Assembly (NCBI GenBank): GCA_000697665.1
Contig: KL197713.1
Location: forward strand, 177,323-241,322
DNA from: Jaapia argillacea MUCL 33604
Lineage: Eukaryota; Basidiomycota; Agaricomycetes; Jaapiales; Jaapiaceae
Direction of reading: 5' to 3'
Length of the DNA: 64,000 bases
Shown: positions 45,560-56,300 of the stretch, piece by piece
How the letters are laid out: each line of letters starts with the position of its first letter
How positions within the stretch are numbered: position 1 is the first letter of the stretch
Program-made: the position numbers and the translations under genes
Notes under the pieces: generated by a model
The model's input: only the letters and a program-made list of their open reading frames with translations
What the model was told of the DNA's origin: nothing
Database searches by the model: none

Positions 45560-47120
45560 GTCTGATCGACATCTGAGCTTCCTCAATTCTCGAGGTCTTA
45601 CTGGTCCCGATGTTACTGCTTTCAAGAATGGAATATCTCGTCACCTGATCACCAAGTTTGCTGGATCTCCATGTTTCGTCTCGGCTTCATGAGTAATCTT
45701 ATGGTATCTTATCTGCTCCGCTACGCCATGATGAATCGTGTCTGTGCGATGATTCGTGTCTCTGTACCATGAATCTTGGTTTAATCAAGGCGAAATTGTG
45801 GGCGCCCACGCCCCATGGTCTCCCTTGGTCTCCCGCACGTCGCGTGACTCATCGTCAAATGGCTTTCACCCCTGTGATGCGGTACCTGTCTGATGATGGC
45901 TTGATACAGCATCCCAAGCCGCGCAGAGCTTTATGGAATCCATCTATCATCCTTGTCATGGGCTCCCCAAACGTGTTTGCGTTACGAAAGAGTCGCCTGT
46001 CCCTGTCTTAGCCTTATCGTTTCTAGATGATTGGAACGCGATGCGATCCTCTCTCCACTGCAGCGAGGGTCGTCGTCATGCGACTCCCCAAGGGACAATT
46101 TTTTTTGGAGATGGAGGCACCGATATACCATTGATATCCTCCTCTGTTGATGTGCCACCTCGATAGATTGTCACCACTCATCGTATGCACGTCGACGGTT
46201 TACCGCTTGTATCCGTTCTCCGTATCGCTTAGCAAGCGCCTTCTTCTGATTCTGAGTTGACTATGAGATCTTCAGATACTCTCAGTGGAACTCGTACGGC
46301 CGAAACTGAATTGTGATTTGCGATAGTCGCCGTTTGAACAGTGTCCCATTTTCATCTCACGGTGGCGTTTCCATATCGGCACCTGCCCTGGTTACTCTCT
46401 GGAGACGCCAAAAGGATTCTAAGGACCGTCCCCCCGTTCCCTCATACAACCGCACTCCCGCCACGGCTTTTTGGTTTGCGGATGCAACGCACCGGGGAGT
46501 TTCCTCCAACCCTTACATTCCTCACCGCGGACCTCACTTGGACCGAGAGTGACGTTCTCCAAACACCACCCTCTATGATTCCGCATTCAATAGATGGGGT
46601 GGGCTTTGAGGGCCGATAATGCCCCCCGTTGAGTGGTCGGAGGAAAGGAGGACGTTATACTTCGGGGAGGTAGGCAGGGTGGGTTAACGACAACGACAGG
46701 TACAAAGAGGGCTACCTAGAAGGGAAGATACTGTGGGTGACGGTCGATTTTTCTCCATAGTTTCTCAATGGGGTGCTGTGTAGAACTCGGGGTTCGAGTC
46801 ACCTAATTTTGTGGTCAGACTGAAGGCCTCCTTTCTCGTGCTTCCTCTACATAGATTCCAGTGGATTTTGTGCGACTCGGACTCGGACTGGGGTGGCTGC
46901 CGAAGTGGAACAAGTACCCTGGTTAGGTAGGACCTATCATTGGAATGGATATGGAATAGATAGATACCGTATTCCAATACCCCTCACCGACGCCCTTCGA
47001 AGAGAAGTTACTGATCAGACGACAAGATCTCGAAAAAATTTGCATCGCGACCGGAAAGCATTAGTCGTATTTGGAGAGCTGACAAAGCTAGGATGCTAGA
47101 AGCTAAGAAGCTATTGAACA
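45560..47120. other. Inter-gene DNA of unit 2, no supported gene
   Basis: Counterpart of 35,820-37,440. Frames such as 46313-46619 lack recognisable domains and are not conserved between the two units. Confidence 0.4.
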
Positions 47121-47142
47121 AACGACCAGTAAGTTTCCACTG

Positions 47143-47343
47143 GAGCACAAATCGCTCATTTGAAATCGGCATCTTCCCCTGCATCGACGCTGATATGCAA
47201 TCAGGAAGAAGACCGGGCTTACCATGGGTGTGGAGTCAACGTCGCACGTGTCTCTGAGCAAAGAACCTACCTCTATTTTGATGACAAAGGCCCAGAATAA
47301 CGAGTGGAATTGTGGGAGAGGGGGGGGGGGAATGGTATAAATA
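47143..47343 (+). promoter_or_regulatory. Metallothionein promoter, copy 5: upstream box and TATA box
   Basis: Box GAGCACAAATCGCTC at 47143-47157; TATAAATA at 47336-47343, 178 bp downstream. A run of about a dozen G lies just before the TATA box (about 47,319-47,330) and accounts for the slightly wider spacing. Confidence 0.6.
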
Positions 47344-47486
47344 GGGGTGAGGGAGAGCTAGTGAGTCCCAGGCAAACCACAAAGTCCTACTCTTCACTCG
47401 AAACCTCTCTCACAACCAGTGAGTCCAATCTTCTCCACAGGTCGTTCATCACTCACCTCAACGACCAGATTTTCTTTTGATACACA

Positions 47487-47622
47487 ATGGCTGGCGCCTG
47501 CGGAGAACCCCAATGCAACTGCGGCACTTCGTGAGTAGCTATTACTCGAGGTTCACTCAAACTCCATCTCACCATTCCATTTTGATAGCTGCCAATGCAA
47601 GCCTAGCGAATGCAAGTGCTGA
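47487..47622 (+). CDS. Metallothionein-like Cys-rich peptide, Met-Ala-Gly type, copy 5
   Basis: Exon 1 47487-47530, intron 58 nt, exon 2 47589-47622. The product is MAGACGEPQCNCGTS then CQCKPSECKC, 25 residues, seven cysteines. Exon 2 begins with C in place of T, which leaves serine 15 unchanged (TCC for TCT). Confidence 0.84.
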
Positions 47623-48122
47623 ACGTGCTCGCCCGCTCGGAATGATGTCTCGTCAATAGGTGTTGTTTGCTTCGGAGCCTTGCGGAATTTGGTTATGAAG
47701 GGTAAAGGGGTGGAAGTGTTTGATTGTACGAATTTTATGAGATAAAGTCTGAGAAAATCAATTCAATCGTCTGTTATCGTCGCAATCCTGGCGCTTGAAA
47801 GTTTGGCGTACCTAGACAGAACATGCACGGGAAACCCGACTTGATTTATGGGCTTTATTTGATGCTTGAGATTTCCTGAGCTTCAGAGAGTGGGTTAGGG
47901 TTTGAGGGCGCTGATTGGGTAAGGAAGAGAGTCCATGTAGTGGAGTGGATGGGACCCACCGTCACACTCGAAACTGCGATCTTTGTGGTCTGGTGACGAG
48001 ATCTCTCGAGATCTTCATTAAAAACACCATCGGGGCCAGAAAGCAATAATAGCATGTTGAGACTGACGAAGCCAAGAAGCTACGAAGTACTCGAACAGAC
48101 CACTGGCAGTAGGTTCCCACTG

Positions 48123-48259
48123 GAGCACAAATCGCTCACTGAGCACCAAATCGGCATCATCCCGGCAATGTCCCCAGTGACTCCAGCGCTGTAATTGAAT
48201 TAGTTGCGGTGGGGATAGCGAACAGGACTGGATTCGGAGAGGCGTTACTGATATAAATA
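48123..48259 (+). promoter_or_regulatory. Metallothionein promoter, copy 6: upstream box and TATA box
   Basis: Box GAGCACAAATCGCTC at 48123-48137; TATAAATA at 48252-48259. The spacing is only 114 bp, about 60 bp shorter than in the other copies. Confidence 0.6.
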
Positions 48260-48406
48260 TGGGCGGGAGAAGGCCCGTGAACCTCAGGGATACCGCAAAG
48301 TCCTACTCATCACTCGAAACCTCTCTCACAACCCTCACCGGTGAGTCGATCCTTCCCTCTGGGTTATTCGTCACTCACCTCGACGTCGAGATTTTTTTTA
48401 TAAACA

Positions 48407-48539
48407 ATGGCCGGCGCATGCGGAGAATCTCAATGCAACTGCGGTGCTTCGTGAGTCGCTGCTACCGATGATTCACTCAATCTGCTCACCGTGCCATTAT
48501 GATAGTTGCCAATGCAAGCCCAACGAGTGCAAGTGCTGA
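48407..48539 (+). CDS. Metallothionein-like Cys-rich peptide, Met-Ala-Gly type, copy 6
   Basis: Exon 1 48407-48450, intron 55 nt, exon 2 48506-48539. The peptide is identical to copies 1, 2 and 4. Its unit-1 counterpart has lost both exons by deletion (38466-38790). It lies 0.8 kb downstream of copy 5 in the same orientation. Confidence 0.85.
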
Positions 48540-49600
48540 ACGCGCTCGCCCGTATATCGGGACCGCTTGTTACAAGGTCTCACCATTAGGTGTTGTTAGG
48601 CTTCTAGGCGCCACGGGCGTTGGTAAAGGGGCGGAATGCGGCATTTGATTGTATGAATTGTATGAGGCAAAGTCTGAGAAAATCGGTTCGGAGTCGTCTG
48701 CTATCCTCGCACTGGCAAGAATTTCGGTAGTTGAACGACGGTGACCCTTCACCCTGCAGGTTCCCATCGTTTCGATCTGTCGCTGAACTTGAATGTGCGC
48801 GTACATTAGTCAGGGAAAGTCGCAAAAGAGCATGAACCTACGAGCCGTCTGGATGCGATGGCTTGTAAAGTCGGTGGATTCAATTGCCCTCCGCAATCAC
48901 ACGCCGAGTTAGGCTCCTCGGAGCATAAGAAATGAGTTTCTCGCCGCTCCTGCTAAAACCACACAAAACCGTGGAGCTCACGCGCTCCCCGCAATCGTTG
49001 GCCGTCCCTGGCCTTTCCCCATGGGGTGACCCATTCAAGGAAACGCACCACATAGCCTACACACAGCTGTAAATCTGATAAACTCGCCTGCACTCTCGAT
49101 CATCCCACACAGTCCCGGGTCCTGCGACCAAACCGAAAGAGATGGAGGATCCGGTTGGGACCGGTCAGATCAAAGGCCCCCTCGGTCCAATCCTTGTGCT
49201 TTTTCTGGATAGATTGATGTGAATTCGGTACGAGCTACGGACAGGAAAGGCGCACCCAGGATGGAACATTCTCGTGTAGTTTCCTGATCAGTGAATTATG
49301 AGCATCCTGAGCTTCATGAGATTGCGAGCTCATTCTACGCCGTGCTGTGATGCATGCTCGGAGTGGGTTAGGGTTGGAAGGCGCTGATTGGATGAGGAGA
49401 TCCGATCCCGGTGTGGTGGAGGAGATAAGATACCGTGATACCACTCGCCAACACATAAACCGCCGAGTCGGAAATATTGTCATCAGACGACGAGACCTCC
49501 AAAGAGTTAGCATCGGGATCAGAAAGCACTGGTCGTATCGAGACCTATCGAGACAGACAACGAAGCTTCGAAGCTCAGAAGCTGTCGAACAGGCGACCAG
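48540..49600. other. Inter-gene DNA between copies 6 and 7
   Basis: The first part (48,540-48,925) is absent from unit 1, within the deletion there. The rest matches 38,800-39,720. No gene supported. Confidence 0.4.
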
Positions 49601-49613
49601 TAAGTTCTCACTG

Positions 49614-49808
49614 GAGCACAAATTGCTCATACGAAATGGGCATTATCAGCGGCGATGTTGCTGCGATATGGTATGGAAGTAGACCAGGTGGTTGCGAGTG
49701 GAGTCAACGTGTATACGCCACCGAGTAAAGACCCTCATTCGGTTTTGGTTATGGTGGCCCAGAATACCAAGCAGTACTGCGGGGAGGGGGGCCTGCTGGG
49801 TATAAATA
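49614..49808 (+). promoter_or_regulatory. Metallothionein promoter, copy 7: upstream box and TATA box
   Basis: Box variant GAGCACAAATTGCTC at 49614-49628, the same variant as in copy 3; TATAAATA at 49801-49808, 172 bp downstream. Confidence 0.6.
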
Positions 49809-49950
49809 AGGGTGGGGGTGAACAAGTAAATCCCAGACAAAGCAAAACACCCACTCTTCACTCGAAACCTCTCTCACAACCAGTGAGCCCAGTCTTCTCG
49901 ACGGGTTGTTCGTCACTGACCTCGACGACCAGATTTTCTTTTGATACACA

Positions 49951-50086
49951 ATGGCCGGCACCTGTGGAGAACCCCAATGCAACTGCGGTACTGCGTGAGT
50001 GGTCGTTACTACTGGTTCACTCAGACTTCATCTCACCATTCCATTCTGGTAGTTGCGCATGCAAGCCTAATGAGTGCAAGTGCTGA
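49951..50086 (+). CDS. Metallothionein-like Cys-rich peptide, Met-Ala-Gly type, copy 7
   Basis: Exon 1 49951-49994, intron 58 nt, exon 2 50053-50086. The product is MAGTCGEPQCNCGTA then CACKPNECKC, with seven cysteines. It differs from copy 3 only by Gln17Ala, again between cysteines. It is the last copy of the array. Confidence 0.84.
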
Positions 50087-50612
50087 ACGCACTCGCCACG
50101 TCTCGAGACCGCTCGTCATCGGGTCTCATCAATAGGTGTTGTTTAGTTCTTGGCAGGGCGAAATACGGTAACGGGGCGGGATACGGCGTACGCGTTCGAT
50201 TGTAGGAATTGTATGACATAAATTCTGAGAAAATCTATTCGGTCTTTTGTTATCTTTACAGCGTCGATGCGGCGTACCGCGTCGTAGGTGGCCCTTCATC
50301 TTGATCTTGTGGCTGGTCGCTTCGACTTGTGTACTTATGCAGGCATTGATTAGCGGAAGAACGTTTCAGCTGAAGTATTCAAGTAAATATCTCCCTTGTT
50401 ACGATGAATGACACTGGGTACTGGCGCCTCGCTTCTCCCCCAGTCGATGACGTTGGTCATGGCTTTGCCCGTGAGGACGTTTAGCCTTGCCCTCCCGAAG
50501 ATCGCTAAACCGATTTGGTGGGAGTGCAAGTTTGACATTCGTACACCTTACCCATCTTGGTCAACTTCTTGTCGAGCAGGATAAAGTTTAGATGCCGGAG
50601 CACTGTGTGGTA

Positions 50613-53370
50613 CACACACACTGCAATCGCGAGCGGAACTTCGATGAAAAGGTTGATCTCGCACTTCGCCTAGAAAACACATCGAAATTCTCTTTCAACC
50701 AATTTTCTCCCAGTCAGTACTCGATGTTGCTCGACCCACGAGGGGTTGACGACTCACCCTACCGACGCCTCGTCTTTCAACCAACCCATTGTACAGAGCT
50801 TGCTCAACGGCAGAGTGGCCCATTGCATTTGGCCAAACGCGAGTTCTTTCCATGGAGTCCTACGTGACCGCGTATTCGCTCCCATCCCATCCCCGCCAAC
50901 GTAGTGGCCGAAGTGAAGTCGATTCTTGCCAATGCTATGTGCATCACATCGCCCTCTACGCGGAGATCGCGTCATCAGAGAGTATGAACCTGTATTCGAT
51001 CGTGTCATTGAAGGGATTCATGGGATATTGCCATGCTACCTACCATCTGTGACATGACACCCATCATCGAGTCTAAGCTTAGCTTCAAAAAAGGACGGCG
51101 ATGCCTTGGTACTCGATTCATAGGTGGGAGAAATTCTTAAACAGCACTCCCCGCACCAATGCATGAACTATTAATATCATTCATACCCCTCATCTACCGC
51201 GGTTCACAAAGAGATCTCAACCCTAAACCGAGAGACGAGTCTTTCAACCTCTCTACTTCACGTACCGCATCAGTTCTCCACGAAACGGAGAAGAAGAGAA
51301 TCAACTCACAATCTCTTCACACCTCCCCTTGTCCATGGATCCCGACCAAACAGGTCTTCTAAGAACCCCCGATATTCGATGTCCAATTTATCGTATTCGG
51401 TCAGAAGGGACGAGGCGGTGTAGTTGCGCATGTGATGTAGTAAGGAAAGTACATTTGCCATCGAGTCGTTCAGCTAGGAGGACTTGGATGACTGAGATTC
51501 TCGTTTGGGGATAGCCGGGCCTGCCCTTTCGATGACGGGTTTGAGTGGCGGGATGGCATGGATGGGAGGAGGACGTACCTAATCCGATGAGCCATCAATG
51601 GTATAGCCACGCGCACCGGTCACCAGGGTCGCTTTTCAAAGTAATGGTCGCGAGAGGGAACTCTACACGCCTCCATCTCAGTCGCGTTCTACCCCAGCAA
51701 ACAAAAGGCTCACCGGTTTCCATTATCACCACTTCCTTTCAATTCCCTTCTCGTTCCTGGGCGTCGTTGAGAGGCAACATTGTTGGAGCGTTCCGTCCTC
51801 ACCCTCGAATCTCGTCAAGACCGCCACGAGGTCGTCAAAACAAACTACCTCGGCTTCAACTCCCGAGAGCGCGAACCATACGAAATCGTGCGACGAACGT
51901 GTATTCTTTCTTTATCAATGCGTTGGTGGGTTGTCGATCAGTTATTGCGAGGGGGAGGACGACAACATGGCTGATGACCAGGCCAGCATCGACCTTACGT
52001 ATGTTGCCTAACGTCAAGGGAGCAAGGTTGTCGCGACTTGGATGACTCTCGAAGACAGTGCCACCAAAGTGTACAGATCGCAATTCTACGACAGTTGTGA
52101 AAAATGAAGAACTGGTAATCAGTACCCCAGAATCAGATCGAAATCAACGCTGCAACAAGTGCGAGGTGATGCCAACAGAGATGGATGAGAATAGATCTCC
52201 AAAGCAGACTCCGCGACGTAAGAGAGATAATAGCCATCACGCAGCATGCTCCTTGTCAGCCTGGTGGGTGCGGAAGGCGACGATCCCAGGCCTCAGAGGA
52301 ATGGTCATCTCACCGTCAACAAATTGATATCGTGTTCAAGGGCTGGCGCAAGATAACTTCTCGGAGCCTGAGAAAAGAATCACCAGTCCAAAAAAAAATG
52401 GATTGACGATCTCCTCAGCCTTTCTCTCTCGAACGTGCGTTCGGTGAACGACGTGGATTGCTCAATTTCGAACAAGAGAACTCTGGTGAATTCCACCCCA
52501 GGATTCGTGGATATTGACAAGATATGGACAAGGTCGGCTTGTCCTTCTGATGGCGCATGCGCAGGACTAAAACGTACCACAAAGCCGAAAGCCAACGCAT
52601 CGCTTTACTTCGTTGTGTCGGCGAGGCAAAACCGTTGTCGACAACCTTTTGATGATATAGTCACAAAGCGTGGTATCCCCAAGAGGGGAATATGAAAGAA
52701 GAGTGCGCCTATCTGCAACGCCCCAAAGGGCTGTGAGATCAGATGAGGTAGGAATCAGCATTCGAGAATCCGATCAAATTTTATCAACGCAGTAAAGGGG
52801 AGGCGCCACGACAGGGACCAGTGAATGCATCATCACTAAGCGAGACTCAAGCGGTTGGGAGAGATAACAGCACCACGCACCAAGCTCAATCTCAGGATCG
52901 GGCGCGTGGCGACAGCGTTGTGGTCAAGGGGTGGTACCTGCAGACAAGGGCAGCGTTCCAGAGGTGTTTGATCTCAACGTAGCCCAGCAGTCACCACAGT
53001 GCGGAGGTGTGGGCGGGCAAGGAACGATCGTTGACCTTGAGAAAATAAGAGCCACGAAGGGCCTTTTGATAACCGCGATGATGCAGGGATGGAGCATGTG
53101 GAACAGAGCAACAAAATCTATCAAGCCATTGTTCCAGACATGAACAAAACGTGAGCAATCGCAGGAAAAACATGTAATAGCAGAGCGAGATATGTTGGAA
53201 GTGAACGAATAAGGGCCGTCGGAGAATGCCGTTACCCTCATGTTGACAATGAGGCGGCCTCGAGCTGAGTAACTTTTGAGTGAAGTTTCAACTCGAAGAT
53301 ATCTCTCCTCCCTTCCTCTTCCCCCGTCGCCCTGCTTTTCCGTGTTCCTCCTCGTCTGTTGTATCAGTAA
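50613..53370. other. 2.8 kb after the array, no recognisable gene
   Basis: Open frames of 60-166 codons occur on both strands, but none shows a domain. A segment near 51,781-51,900 (LTLESRQDRHEVVKTNYLGF then NSREREPYEIVRRT) looks like exon-grade coding sequence, and 52185-52406 and 52931-53143 plus are weaker candidates. The right end should contain the EDC4 promoter. I cannot assemble a gene here. Confidence 0.35.
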
Positions 53371-56300
53371 ATGGATCGGCCAGATAATAGTCTAAACTTC
53401 TTTTCCAGAGGGTCGACACCTCCGGCTTCGCAATCTCAGTACCCTTTCTTTGGGCCAAATCCTCCTCCATCCATGTCGTCCCAACAGCAACAGCAGTCCC
53501 AGGTTTCCCCTACTCTGTCACATCAGGATCCCGCACAATCGTCTTCTCCGAATCATCTTGATTCTCTATTTCATAATCTGAACTCATCGGGTGGTGCTGC
53601 TAGCGGCTCCAACTTCGGTGGTGCGCCGGCGAATCATTCCGCCCCTGCGACTCCCTTGTCGTCCATCACCGCCGCTTCAGCACCCTCTGTGAGCTCTGCT
53701 CAGGGTGTCTCAGCCGCTGATCGGCAGAGCGCCCTTTTGTCGTTGTTGGGTTCCGTTGGAGGTAGCAATCAGGCAGCAAGCAGCGGAGGGCCCCCTCCAC
53801 CTCAACAAGTTCCTACCCCTCCCGGGTCTGCGCAAAGATCGGGTCCCTCGTCAAGTAGTGAATCGCAAGGGAAGTTTCTGTTGGAGCAATTGATGGGGTG
53901 AGTCTCTCATTCTGTTTCGTCGTTTTCAATGTTCCGGTCGGGGCCTGGCAAGGGAATACTATGTTTCGGGCTGTGTTCTGCACTGGGCGATAATGCTGCA
54001 TCTCGCCCAAGTACGACCTTGTGGTATGCGGAGTCGTTTGTCACACATGCAGTGCACGCGATCTTCCACGAGGGAGCCTCATGTCGGAAGTAGGATATAA
54101 CCCTATGTCGCCTTTCGACTGTCATCATTCCTGCCTTTCCCACCTACGACGTCGCTAATAATGTTTATGCCTAGGAGTGCGGCTAGACCGAACTATGCTG
54201 AAGTTCAGCAGAGCCCGTCCTTCCCACCAGGCTCGTCCCCGCCATACGCACACTCAATCCTTGACCCGCCGTCGTCCCAACATGATAGTGATGCATACGA
54301 TAGCCATGATGCTGCATCGTCGTACCTTGTTAATCCCCATGAAGCTCCCTTACGTTCACAGCCTCTTCCCCAGCCGCCATCTCAACAACCCATACAACAA
54401 CAGCAACAACAACCACAAAGCCCTCAGCAAATTCCTCAGCCACCTTCTCCTCCTCGTAAATCAATGTTTGAATTCGTTTCTCCTTTCGACGCACTTGCAT
54501 CTTCTACGACTTCTTCCGGGGTGAAGAAGAAGCCCGTTCCTCAGAGCCAGGATCCAGCGAGCGAAGACTCCTGGACGTCCGTTTCCGTGCCCGCAGATCC
54601 CAAGCGAAAATCTGTGGAGAATCTTATGGATCAGTTAACGAGGGGACAGGCTGCCCCTCCCCCGCCTCCCCAGCAGCAGGCGCAGAATATTTACGATGTC
54701 TATAGCAGCCTGGGTTTTTCTGGCGAAGAACCCAGACAGGCAGAGCCTATCGCCTCGAGGGTTCCACCTCCTCCCCTTCCGCCGAAGCCTACTCAGGTGT
54801 CTCCATCGCCACCTCCTGCTCCTCGAGCCTCTCCGCCAAGAGTGCAGGCTCGACCTCAGCCTCAGGGTCGAATGGCTGAGTCGCCCATCGCTCCTCAAAG
54901 CGGTTACCAGGGAAGGAGGGAGAAGGAAAATTCACCTGTTCCCCGCGGGAATTGGAAGACGCAGAATTATGACGGGAAAGGGAGAGGTTCAGGTATGGGA
55001 GGCAAGAAGAGTCAATCCAGTCCTACGTATGTTCCTTCTCGGTTGTGTTACACCTTTCGCCCTCTGACACGTGTTTATCCACAGACCTCCAATGCAAAAC
55101 ATTACCTTCGACGTCTCGCAATCACTCGACGAAATTCAAGCTCCTCGCGACGCAGTCAAATCGACGGCCATCGCACTTGTTAAGGTTGATTCAACTTTCT
55201 TACCTGGGTCAACCATCGGCGCTACGCACTGGGTCGCGTATGCCATGACGAGAGGTTTGTGTTTTGTTCGAACTCATTCCTCCTAATAATGACCTTTCCT
55301 CGCCATTCCAGGACGTATCCGAGTTATCTCGCGGTCCAGCGGTGACCGTACTTTGCTGCAACTTCCTCCCACCTTCCCGCAGTCCACCGCGGTGACCGAT
55401 ATGGCGGTGTACCGTAATCGACTCGCCGGTGTCACATCTGACGGTGGATTCGTTGTCTGGGACTTACCAGATGTCATCACAGACGATGTTCCGTACGTTC
55501 GTCTTATTCCTTGTTGGAGACCTTACTGACTGTGGCTTTTCTCATTTCAATAGAGGACGTTTACTCCTCTGTGTTCAGCCATCTGGTGACGCCGATGCAC
55601 TGCATACTGTTAAATGGCACCCGAAGGAACCTGAGGTCCTCGCTGTTGCATCGGAAACCAAGATATATCTGATCAACGTCGCCGACGCTGCTCACGAGTT
55701 CGGAGGCGACCCCATCCCCCAATCTGAGCTTCATAGGATTGGACAAGTCTTCCCCATGTCATCGGTTCGTGTCTGGTTGCTCTCTTTCTTTTGACGCTGT
55801 AGCTCATGTACTCTCGCAGCCACTCATCTCTTTTGACTTCGATGTGCCTGATTATGCGCTTGCCACGATCTCGGAGGACTCGACCCTCACACTTTGGAGT
55901 ATCCGTGATAAGCTCCCCTTCTGGTCAACCAAAGTTAGGGGCGATGACATGCCCTCTTCCATCACTGTAGTCGACGGTGGCATTGTGATTGGCCGACGAA
56001 GTGGCACTGTTTTCCAGTTGCTTCCCGTCATGAGCCGAACCATTTTGTCAACCGTCAAGTTCGTGAACGGAGACAAGGAGGATCCTGACATGTTCGGTCA
56101 TGCTAATTACGACTCGAGGATCTCGACTCTCTGGGTGGCTAACAATCGCCGCGACAGCATGATTGCCTTGAAGATCAACATCGAACCGTCAGAGACTGGT
56201 GTCATCGAAGATGTTCGAGGATCTTTCGAACGCGTTCTTGAGTTTGCAGGCCCCAAGCCCACCATCCACTTCGTTATTCTTACCGCAGACGCTGATCCCC

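Larger units (their letters stand above)
41437..50610. repeat. Tandem duplication, unit 2 (~9.2 kb)
   Basis: Begins at GATCTCACTACAAAG, which matches BET4 exon 3, and ends near GAGCACTGTGTGG. It is the downstream copy of 31812-40731 in direct orientation. It carries a dead BET4 part and four intact plus one diverged metallothionein gene. Because BET4 in unit 2 lacks its first two exons, the duplication must have taken unit 1 as source. Confidence 0.88.

Noticed and set aside
51545-52045. 166-codon plus-strand frame
   Set aside because: Composition (many Arg, Ser, Pro) looks like an out-of-frame shadow. A different frame at 51,781-51,900 looks more protein-like, but no gene could be assembled.
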